Assembly (NCBI GenBank): GCA_027083015.1
Contig: JALWQS010000158.1
Coordinates: 1-5,220, forward strand
Direction: 5' to 3'
DNA: 5,220 nt
Origin: Candidatus Woesearchaeota archaeon
GTDB taxonomy: Archaea > Nanobdellota > Nanobdellia > Woesearchaeales > UBA11576
The notes beneath the pieces are model-generated. The model worked only from the letters and a program-made list of their open reading frames with translations, had not been told where the DNA came from and made no database searches. This document shows positions 1 to 4,998 of the stretch, in pieces. Every line of letters starts with the position of its first letter. Positions within the stretch are counted from its first letter, which is position 1. The translations under genes and the position numbers were made by a program.

Positions 1-189
1 ACATATATTAGAATCGTTTATTGACCTTTGTGAAACAAACAAATAATTTCAGAAAACAAGTTTTGTCGACGATAAAAACCTAAGCACGATGACAGACAGT
101 GCTAGAAGCACACAATATCAATAAAGAAATAGCCTAATATACAAAAAAATATACTAACATATATTCTGTAACATATACGTTTGAAGCAA

Positions 190-206
190 GAAATGTTTAA
201 ATATAA
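190..206 (+). promoter_or_regulatory. Archaeal TATA-box promoter of ftsZ
   Basis: TTTAAATATA at 196-205 is a good archaeal TATA box, preceded by purine-rich GAAATG as a weak BRE. With the usual TATA-to-start spacing of about 25-29 bp, transcription should begin near 225-230. The ftsZ message would then have a leader of roughly 105 nt, unlike the two leaderless genes downstream. The rest of 1-189 is AT-rich with no supportable gene. It contains a few ACATATA repeats (1-7, 157-163, 171-177) and a small AGCAC/GTGCT/AGCAC hairpin set (83-111). Confidence 0.6.
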
Positions 207-228
207 AAAGCATCAATAGAAATAATAG

Positions 229-276
229 ATGGTTCTGATAAAGAAGGTAAAAATTATCAAGAGCCTAAATGCGTAG
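229..276 (+). CDS. Possible 15-codon leaderless upstream ORF in the ftsZ leader
   Basis: An ATG at 229-231 opens a 15-codon frame (MVLIKKVKIIKSLNA) ending in TAG at 274-276. It has no Shine-Dalgarno sequence. However, it lies about 26-29 bp downstream of the TATA box, the spacing at which the ligase and nitroreductase genes in this window begin leaderless. The frame lies over the leader hairpin at 231-265, so its translation would have to open that stem. The peptide is short, basic and hydrophobic, with no recognised function. A chance ATG near the transcription start is a strong alternative. Confidence 0.2.
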   Translation: MVLIKKVKIIKSLNA

Positions 277-327
277 AAACGCGTTACTCAATGCTCAACA
301 AGAGCGAAAAAACCTAAAAAGGGGGTT
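231..327 (+). promoter_or_regulatory. Structured 5' leader of ftsZ with three potential hairpins
   Basis: Hairpin I pairs GGTTCTGATAA (231-241) with TTATCA-A-GAGCC (254-265): eleven pairs, one G-U and one bulged A, with a 12-nt loop. Hairpin II pairs AATGCGT (268-274) with ACGCGTT (279-285) around an AGAA loop. It buries the alternative ATG at 269. Hairpin III is weak and pairs AACCT (311-315) with GGGTT (323-327), taking in part of the ribosome-binding site. Hairpin I would lie at or within a few bases of the predicted 5' end of the mRNA. The pairings can be read directly from the sequence. A role in mRNA stability or translational control is inference, and no known riboswitch class was recognised. 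Confidence 0.4.
321..327 (+). promoter_or_regulatory. Ribosome-binding site that sets the ftsZ start at 335
   Basis: GGGGGTT ends 7 nt before ATG 335. It resembles archaeal GGAGGTG with G in place of A, which would pair as a G-U wobble with the usual 16S tail. The in-frame ATG at 269 has no such site and sits inside a hairpin, so 335 is preferred. The coiled-coil gene at 4405 uses nearly the same sequence, GGGGGTG. Confidence 0.65.
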
Positions 328-334
328 AGACAAA

Positions 335-1408
335 ATGGATTTTTTGGTGCAAAACGCATTAAACACAGAAGCCAATAACCAGCAACCAGAGATAGAAGTC
401 GGCCAAGCAAACATCAAAGTCATCGGTGTGGGCGGAGCCGGAAACAACATGGTCAATTGGCTCTATAAAAAAGGAGTTCAAGGCGCAGAGATCATAGCAT
501 GTAACACAGATCTTCAGCACTTGAATATAACAGACGCTGACAGAAAGTTCCTACTAGGTCAAGAACTCACAAGAGGACTTGGTTGCGGAGGATTCCCAAA
601 CAAGGGACAAGAAGCTGCAAAAGAGAGCATACAAAAAGTAAAAGAGGCACTAAAGAATTCTGATATGGTCTTTGTATGCGCAGGTATGGGAGGCGGAACA
701 GGAACAGGTGCTTCACCAGTAGTAGCACAAACCGCCAAAGAAGCAGGCGCAATAGTCATCGGAACAGTAACAATGCCTTTCAAGATTGAAAGAGCAAGAG
801 TTGACAAAGCAGAATTTGGTCTACAACAATTAAGACAGGTTTCTGACACAGTAATTGTAATAGATAATAATAGATTAGTGAACATTGCAGGAAATCTACC
901 TGTTCAACAAGCATTTGCAGTGGCAAACGAACTTATATCTACAATGATAAAAGGTATCGTCGAAACGATAGCAATACCATCACTGGTAAACCTAGACTAC
1001 GCTGACGTAAAAGCAATCATGACCGACGGTGGAGTAGCTGCTATCGGTGTAGGCGCAAGCGATACAGCAAACAGAGTTGATGAAGCTGTAAGAGGTGCGC
1101 TTTCCAACCCGCTCCTTGATATAAGTTACCAAGGCGCAACAGGAGCTATCATCCATGTACATGGAGGACCTGACCTGACCCTGGATGAAATATCAAGGAT
1201 CGGAGAGCTTGTTACAGAATCTATGGATGACGATGCAAATGTCATCTGGGGAGCAAGAGTTACCGAAGACATGAAAGGGAAACTCACAGTAATGACAATC
1301 ATTACAGGAGTAAAATCTCCCTGGATACTGGGCAAGCAGGACTATAAGAGAGCAAGCCCTCAGGCACAACACCTGAGCGATGAACTCGGAATAGAAATAG
1401 TCCGATAA
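335..1408 (+). CDS. ftsZ: Cell division GTPase FtsZ (archaeal FtsZ2 type)
   Basis: This is the tubulin-like GTPase that polymerises into the cytoplasmic division ring at midcell. From Met 335 the protein has 357 residues, normal for archaeal FtsZ. The Rossmann glycine loop GVGGAGNN is near residues 31-38, NTD at 57-59, the tubulin signature GGGTGTG at 119-125 and IDNNRL around 176-181. The T7 synergy loop NLDYAD is at 219-224, with N219, D221 and D224 all present, so an active GTPase is expected. The motifs PFKIERARVDKAE, ETIAIPSLVNLDYAD and GGPDLTL resemble haloarchaeal FtsZ2 more than FtsZ1. A short linker ends in ELGIEIVR, a likely C-terminal partner-binding peptide (for example for SepF; inference). 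The conserved GLGAGGNP loop reads GLGCGGFP here. An in-frame ATG at 269 would add 22 basic residues but lacks a ribosome-binding site. No secE follows, although it is often next to ftsZ in other archaea. A termination hairpin lies about 100 nt downstream. Confidence 0.96.
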   Translation: MDFLVQNALNTEANNQQPEIEVGQANIKVIGVGGAGNNMVNWLYKKGVQGAEIIACNTDLQHLNITDADRKFLLGQELTRGLGCGGFPNKGQEAAKESIQKVKEALKNSDMVFVCAGMGGGTGTGASPVVAQTAKEAGAIVIGTVTMPFKIERARVDKAEFGLQQLRQVSDTVIVIDNNRLVNIAGNLPVQQAFAVANELISTMIKGIVETIAIPSLVNLDYADVKAIMTDGGVAAIGVGASDTANRVDEAVRGALSNPLLDISYQGATGAIIHVHGGPDLTLDEISRIGELVTESMDDDANVIWGARVTEDMKGKLTVMTIITGVKSPWILGKQDYKRASPQAQHLSDELGIEIVR

Positions 1409-1410
1409 AA

Positions 1411-1495
1411 GAGGTGATGTTTTCCCACAAGAAGTGGTGAAGAACTTCTAGCCTTCATTATTTAAGCACCCCCCAACAAATTAAACAATGAAGGC
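1411..1495 (+). other. ftsZ 3' region: orphan Shine-Dalgarno and C6-loop hairpin
   Basis: Just after the ftsZ stop, GAGGTGAT (1411-1418) matches the archaeal Shine-Dalgarno sequence better than the one ftsZ itself uses. The frames after it are only 5-9 codons long (GTG 1414, ATG 1417, GTG 1434), so it serves no visible gene. GCCTTCATT (1451-1459) pairs perfectly with AATGAAGGC (1487-1495) as a 9-bp stem. Its 27-nt loop contains CACCCCCC (1467-1474). Its AATGAAG arm can also pair with CTTCATT of the next hairpin, so alternative folds are possible. The remainder, 1553-1640, holds no gene. It has a small TCTGA-TAA-TCAGA hairpin (1562-1574) and one arm of a 9-bp inverted repeat, ATATCTGAT (1559-1567), whose partner ATCAGATAT is at 1640-1648. 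Confidence 0.45.
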
Positions 1496-1508
1496 ATTTC
1501 ACAACTTG

Positions 1509-1552
1509 TCTTCATTGGGACTTGTTCCCAATGAAGATTTGTTTTCTTTTTC
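1509..1552 (+). terminator. Terminator of ftsZ: 12-bp perfect hairpin plus T tract
   Basis: TCTTCATTGGGA (1509-1520) pairs perfectly with TCCCAATGAAGA (1526-1537) around a 5-nt loop, CTTGT. It is followed by a T-rich run, GTTTTCTTTTTC (1541-1552). The T run on the + side orients it for ftsZ. Archaeal termination depends mostly on the T tract, so the stem may instead mark or protect the mRNA 3' end. The minus-strand side of the hairpin has no T run, so it should not serve the convergent nitroreductase gene. Confidence 0.7.
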
Positions 1553-1640
1553 TACAAGATATCTGATAATCAGAATACGCAATAGATTACAAATTTAACA
1601 ACGAACATGCTAAGAAGTTATAAAATTAACAGAATAAGCA

Positions 1641-2426
1641 TCAGATATTATCTTCAGTGTCCTCGAGAACAGCTTCTTCCTCACCAAGCTCTTTTTCAAG
1701 CGCTTTCTCTTTCTTAAGACGTTTCTCTTCAACCCGATCTTTAATCTTCTCTTTAACCTTATTAAACTTCTCCTTGCCTTTTTCCAAAAGTTTAGCCCCT
1801 ATTACCGGCCCTTTCTCAACCGCTGTAGTCTTAGCCTCAGAGATCTTTTTCTTTAATACAGCACTAAAATCATTAAAGACAAGGTCAACATTCACTATCT
1901 TTCCTCCCCAAGAATTTATATAAGTCGTGTCCACAAGATTATACTTCTTAGGAATTTCAGGTTCCATCTCGGAATAACCTATAGGAATAACAGCCTGAGG
2001 TCTCACAGAATTAGGTGCTCCTAAAACACTATTTAGCATATTCTCATCAAAAGCTCCCACCCAACAGCTTGCTAGACCCTGATCTGTCGCAGCTAAAAGA
2101 ATATTCTCGGCAGCAGCAGCTGCATTTTGGATAGAATATAGTTTCTCTCCCCTCAACCCATAAAAACGTTTCGTATCCTTTGCATCAGAATAAACAACTA
2201 AGACAACAGGAGCTGAAGCTATCCAGTATTGTTTTATACAAGCTTCTGCAACCTTCTCCCGTACACTCTTATCAGTAACCACTACAATACGAACATCCTG
2301 TGTGTTACCAGAAGAAGGAGCAAGTTGAGCAGCCCTTAGGATATTACCCACCTTTTCCCACTCAACAGCGGTATCCAGGAATCTTCTTATCGAACGCCTC
2401 TTTTCAATACACTCAAAAGTCTCCAT
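1641..2426 (-). CDS. Nitroreductase-family flavoprotein with charged C-terminal tail
   Basis: Predicted cytoplasmic FMN-dependent NAD(P)H oxidoreductase of 261 residues; the substrate cannot be inferred. Residues 1-175 carry the family hallmarks. RRSIRRF (10-16) supplies FMN-phosphate-binding Arg/Ser. APSSGNTQ (36-43) is the second flavin-contact segment. NAAAAAENILLAATDQGLASCWVG (101-124) is the long core helix and Gly-Leu-x-x-Cys-Trp loop, followed by VIPIGY (146-151). The usual N-x-Q-P-W reads N-T-Q-D-V, a deviation near the flavin. Residues from about 183 to 261 form an extra tail not needed for the fold. It is mostly Lys/Glu, with helix-forming stretches and an acidic end (EDTEDN). No signal peptide or transmembrane segment is seen. 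ATG 2426 sits 27 bp from a TATA box with no Shine-Dalgarno sequence, so the start looks leaderless. The gene is convergent with ftsZ and divergent from lig. Confidence 0.9.
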   Translation of the reverse strand: METFECIEKRRSIRRFLDTAVEWEKVGNILRAAQLAPSSGNTQDVRIVVVTDKSVREKVAEACIKQYWIASAPVVLVVYSDAKDTKRFYGLRGEKLYSIQNAAAAAENILLAATDQGLASCWVGAFDENMLNSVLGAPNSVRPQAVIPIGYSEMEPEIPKKYNLVDTTYINSWGGKIVNVDLVFNDFSAVLKKKISEAKTTAVEKGPVIGAKLLEKGKEKFNKVKEKIKDRVEEKRLKKEKALEKELGEEEAVLEDTEDNI

Positions 2427-2457
2427 ACAAAAACAATATATAAATGGGTATTTAAAA
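2427..2457 (-). promoter_or_regulatory. Leaderless promoter of the nitroreductase gene
   Basis: On the minus strand TTTTAAATA (2457 to 2449) is centred about 27 bp before ATG 2426, which places transcription initiation at or next to the start codon. Upstream CCAAAA fits a BRE. There is no Shine-Dalgarno sequence. A second TATA-like TTTATATA (2444 to 2437) is too close to the ATG to give an mRNA containing it. Confidence 0.6.
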
Positions 2458-2495
2458 TTTTGGATTATCCAGGCAATATAAGATCCTCAACCAAT

Positions 2496-2531
2496 AATGA
2501 ATTAGCAACCCCAATGATATTGCTAATCATT
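2496..2531. repeat. Inverted repeat in the nitroreductase-lig divergent region
   Basis: ATTAGCAA (2501-2508) and TTGCTAAT (2520-2527) are exact inverted copies with an 11-bp spacer. Allowing one unpaired A (2500), the arms extend to AATG...CATT for 12 bp in total. The repeat lies between two divergent TATA boxes, 39 bp upstream of the nitroreductase box and about 70 bp upstream of the lig box. It could be an operator or, as RNA, a hairpin, but no T run follows to suggest a terminator. No specific regulator is recognised. Confidence 0.35.
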
Positions 2532-2602
2532 TTAAAAATGGGTTAAAGAAGAAATCCAAAAAAACTAATAAGGACAGGAACATAAGAGTCTAATCAGTAA
2601 TC

Positions 2603-2612
2603 TATTTAAATA
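2603..2612 (+). promoter_or_regulatory. Leaderless promoter of lig
   Basis: TATTTAAATA has its TTTAAATA core (2605-2612) centred about 24 bp before ATG 2632, so the transcript should begin at or within a few bases of the start codon. There is no Shine-Dalgarno sequence between the box and the ATG. The in-frame TAA at 2611-2613 rules out a start further upstream. Confidence 0.65.
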
Positions 2613-2631
2613 AACCAATTATCGAATTCTT

Positions 2632-4392
2632 ATGAACTATGAAAGACTGGTCAAGCTGTATGATAGCATAGAAAAAACAACAAAAAGATTAGAAAAAACC
2701 TATCTGGTTGCTGAGTTCTTAAGGAAAACAGATGTTGATGATATCAGACAGATAATACTATTACTGCAAGGCAGAGTCTTTCCAAAATATGATTCTAGAA
2801 CCCTGGGCGTTGCTTCCAGGATGATAATAAAAGCTATCAGCAAAAGCTATGGAATGACAGAAACAAAGGTAGAATCCGAATGGAAAAGAACGGGAGATCT
2901 TGGTGATGCTGCAGAATACCTAGCAAAAAATAAGAAACAAGCGACACTTTTCTCAACGAAATTAACGGTAAAAAAGGTATTCAACAACCTTCTTAAGATA
3001 GCTAAACTTGAAGGAAGCGGAGCAGTAGAAAGAAAAACCGGAATGATAGCTGAACTCCTGACCAGTGCAGAACCTATAGAAGCAAGATACATCGTCAGAA
3101 CAGTGCTTGAAGATCTCAGGGTAGGAATAGGCGAAGGTGTTCTCAGGGACTCTATAGTATGGGCATTCTTTGGAGACAGTATCAACATAAACTATGATCA
3201 AGAGAAAAAAATAATAGAACCTGAAAATAGAGAAACCTATAACATGTATGTAGAAAAAGTACAGGAAGCGTATGATATACTCAACGATTTTTCAGAAGTC
3301 GCAGAACTAGCAAAAACTTCCGGACTTAAAGGGTTAAAATCGGTCGGTCTTAAAGTTGGGAAACCGATCAAGGTCATGCTATTCATAAAGGCCAAGAGCA
3401 TCAAAGACGCTTTCGAAAGAGTCGGTAAACCAGCAGCGATAGAGTACAAATATGACGGTTTTAGGATGCAGATACATAGAAACAAAGACGTGATAAAGAT
3501 ATTCACAAGAAGATTAGAAGATGTTACAGCACAATTCCCAGAAGTTATAGAATACGTAAAGGATCATATAGAAGGTAACAATTACATAATAGATGCAGAA
3601 GCTGTAGGGTATGATCCAAAGACAAAGAAATATCTTCCTTTCCAAAGCATCTCACAAAGGATAAAAAGAAAGTATAATATAAAAGAACTATCTGAAGATT
3701 TTCCAGTAGAACTTAACGTGTTCGACGTCATAATGTTTGAAGGGGAGAGCTTCTTAAAAGAACCCTTTAAGGAAAGAAGAAAAATAATCGAGAAATATAT
3801 CAAAGAAGAAAATCTTAAGATAAGAACTGCAAAACAGATAATAACCTCTGACGAGAAAGAAGCAGAAGATTTCTATAAGAGATCTCTAGCTGACGGGGAG
3901 GAAGGGGTCATGTTCAAAAACCTGGAGGGCATATACAAACCAGGAGCTAGAGTTGGATACGGCGTTAAGGTAAAGCCAGTAATGGAATCATTAGATCTTG
4001 TCATTGTCGGAGCAGAGTGGGGAGAAGGAAAAAGAAGCGGATGGCTGACCAGTTTCACACTAGCCTGTTACGACAAAGAGAAAGAAAGGTTCCTTGAGAT
4101 AGGAAAGGTAGGAACTGGCATCAAAGAACTTGAAGGTGCGGGAGTTACTTTTGAACAATTAACACAACTCATCAAACCGCTAATAAAGGAAGAGAAAGGA
4201 AGAAGCGTGACGATAACACCGCAGATAGTAATAGAAGTCAATTATGAAGAGATACAAAAATCGCCCACTTACAGTTCAGGATATGCTTTAAGGTTTCCAA
4301 GAGTCATAAGGATAAGAGATGATAAAGCTCCAGATGAAGCATCGGATACGGAAATGATCAGAAGATTATACTCAACACAGAGGTCAAGATAG
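2632..4392 (+). CDS. lig: ATP-dependent DNA ligase (archaeal LigI type)
   Basis: Seals nicks in duplex DNA through an enzyme-AMP intermediate; expected to join Okazaki fragments and finish excision repair. The 586 residues are full length for the family. Residues 1 to about 215 form the helical DNA-binding domain (KVFP-like RVFPKYDSRTLGVASR at 48-63). About 245-450 is the adenylation domain: motif I EYKYDGFR (271-278) with catalytic Lys273, motif III IIDAEAVG (319-326), motif IV EEGVMFKN (423-430), and motif V YGVKVKP (443-449) with Lys446 and Lys448. About 455-575 is the OB-fold, ending in motif VI RFPRVIRIRDDKAPDEA (554-570). All nucleotidyl-transfer motifs are intact. Cofactor choice (ATP, possibly ADP) cannot be read from sequence. 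The gene appears leaderless, and the in-frame TAA at 2611 fixes the start. It is the first gene of a probable two-gene operon; its TAG stop overlaps the ribosome-binding site of the next gene. Confidence 0.96.
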   Translation: MNYERLVKLYDSIEKTTKRLEKTYLVAEFLRKTDVDDIRQIILLLQGRVFPKYDSRTLGVASRMIIKAISKSYGMTETKVESEWKRTGDLGDAAEYLAKNKKQATLFSTKLTVKKVFNNLLKIAKLEGSGAVERKTGMIAELLTSAEPIEARYIVRTVLEDLRVGIGEGVLRDSIVWAFFGDSININYDQEKKIIEPENRETYNMYVEKVQEAYDILNDFSEVAELAKTSGLKGLKSVGLKVGKPIKVMLFIKAKSIKDAFERVGKPAAIEYKYDGFRMQIHRNKDVIKIFTRRLEDVTAQFPEVIEYVKDHIEGNNYIIDAEAVGYDPKTKKYLPFQSISQRIKRKYNIKELSEDFPVELNVFDVIMFEGESFLKEPFKERRKIIEKYIKEENLKIRTAKQIITSDEKEAEDFYKRSLADGEEGVMFKNLEGIYKPGARVGYGVKVKPVMESLDLVIVGAEWGEGKRSGWLTSFTLACYDKEKERFLEIGKVGTGIKELEGAGVTFEQLTQLIKPLIKEEKGRSVTITPQIVIEVNYEEIQKSPTYSSGYALRFPRVIRIRDDKAPDEASDTEMIRRLYSTQRSR

Positions 4393-4398
4393 GGGGTG
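4391..4398 (+). promoter_or_regulatory. Ribosome-binding site of the coiled-coil gene
   Basis: AGGGGGTG overlaps the ligase TAG stop (4390-4392) and lies 6 nt before GTG 4405 and 9 nt before ATG 4408. It is almost the same as the ftsZ site. Its presence on an operon-internal gene, and absence before lig, fits the archaeal pattern of leaderless first genes and Shine-Dalgarno-led internal genes. Confidence 0.7.
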
Positions 4399-4404
4399 TT
4401 ATAA

Positions 4405-4998
4405 GTGATGTCAAAGATCAAAGACCTGGTCAGAATAAGTGGCAAACTCGACGAGATAGACAGAAAAGTCGAGTCTAATACTGAGAGTGTAGAGAAACAC
4501 TCAGTCGTCCTAGAAGGATACAAAGATGAAGTAAGTAATATGAAAAAAGAACTTAGTTCTTCTTCAAGAGTGCTCTCAGAATTCTCCTCTCAAGCTGAAA
4601 CATTACTGGAAGAGATGGAAACAACAAACAGCGAGATGAAGAAAGAACTTTATGATTTCAAATTGGTAAAGTCAGATATCAAGTCTAAACTGATATCAGA
4701 GCTTGTTGAAGTGTTCCGCGAAGAGATGAGAACACAGATGAAAGGTCTTGAAAACAATATCAAATCATACCAAGGACTTAAAGAAGAAGTATCAAGGATA
4801 ACAAACCAATTACAGACAATAGAAACAGAACTCAATAAGTTCAGGACAATAGCATCAAACCTTAAAGAGACTGATTTTGAACTTGCAAGATACGCAAGAG
4901 AGATTGCGCAGACCGACAAGGAAAAGCTTAAGCTGATGAGAGAAGTGGAAAACCTGCAAAGACTTCTTTCAAAAGAAAGAAGAAACAGGATGAGATGA
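4405..4998 (+). CDS. Coiled-coil protein of unknown function, co-transcribed with lig
   Basis: I do not recognise a named family. The product is 197 residues, soluble, with no signal peptide, transmembrane segment or catalytic motif. Nearly its whole length is predicted helical with heptad-like hydrophobic spacing. One coil spans about 8-90 (SGKLDEIDRKVESN onward) with Ser-rich and Glu-rich stretches. A second spans about 97-155, and a basic C-terminal helix covers about 156-197 (FELARYAREIAQ to LSKERRNRMR). The C-terminal part looks less degenerate than a generic coil and may be a binding motif. The gene lies 12 nt after lig with a clear ribosome-binding site, so co-transcription is likely. 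A role linked to replication or chromosome structure is suggested only by that neighbour. GTG 4405 and ATG 4408 are both possible starts. GTG gives a ribosome-binding-site spacing closer to that of ftsZ, but ATG would cost only one residue. Confidence 0.8.
   Translation: MMSKIKDLVRISGKLDEIDRKVESNTESVEKHSVVLEGYKDEVSNMKKELSSSSRVLSEFSSQAETLLEEMETTNSEMKKELYDFKLVKSDIKSKLISELVEVFREEMRTQMKGLENNIKSYQGLKEEVSRITNQLQTIETELNKFRTIASNLKETDFELARYAREIAQTDKEKLKLMREVENLQRLLSKERRNRMR
4963..4982 (-). terminator. Possible 3' hairpin of the minus-strand membrane gene
   Basis: CTTCTTTC (4963-4970) and GAAAGAAG (4975-4982) form a perfect 8-bp stem with a 4-nt loop, inside the last codons of the coiled-coil gene. 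On the minus strand it lies 16 nt beyond the membrane-gene stop, in a T-rich stretch, so it could end that transcript. It also encodes Lys/Arg/Glu codons on the plus strand, which could produce such symmetry by chance. Confidence 0.3.

Noticed and set aside
83..111. Terminator from AGCAC/GTGCT/AGCAC hairpins
   Set aside because: Stems are only 5 bp. The only T run nearby is on the minus strand, where no gene ends.
1..180. Minus-strand gene starting at the left edge (ATG at 4-2)
   Set aside because: Only the start codon would be inside the window, and neither a TATA box at leaderless spacing nor a close Shine-Dalgarno sequence precedes it.
83..238. C/D box guide RNA suggested by ACGATGA near 86-92 and CTGA at 235-238
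   Set aside because: The C box has a mismatch, the D box is far too distant, and no C'/D' pair is present.
269..334. N-terminal extension of FtsZ by 22 residues from ATG 269
   Set aside because: There is no ribosome-binding site, the ATG lies in a hairpin, and the added residues do not look like FtsZ. ATG 335 has GGGGGTT at good spacing.
559..885. 108-residue minus-strand frame inside ftsZ
   Set aside because: It is a shadow of ftsZ, which has every conserved FtsZ motif in the plus frame.
1488..1598. 36-codon + strand frame starting ATG 1488
   Set aside because: It runs through the ftsZ terminator hairpin and T tract, has no Shine-Dalgarno sequence and its translation looks like random AT-rich sequence.
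1559..1648. 9-bp inverted repeat ATATCTGAT/ATCAGATAT around the nitroreductase 3' end
   Set aside because: The arms are 72 bp apart in AT-rich DNA with no T run or other supporting signal, so chance is likely.
1657..1923. 88-residue + strand frame opposite the nitroreductase tail
   Set aside because: Its Ser/Phe/Leu-rich composition is the mirror of Lys/Glu codons on the minus strand; it has no ribosome-binding site.
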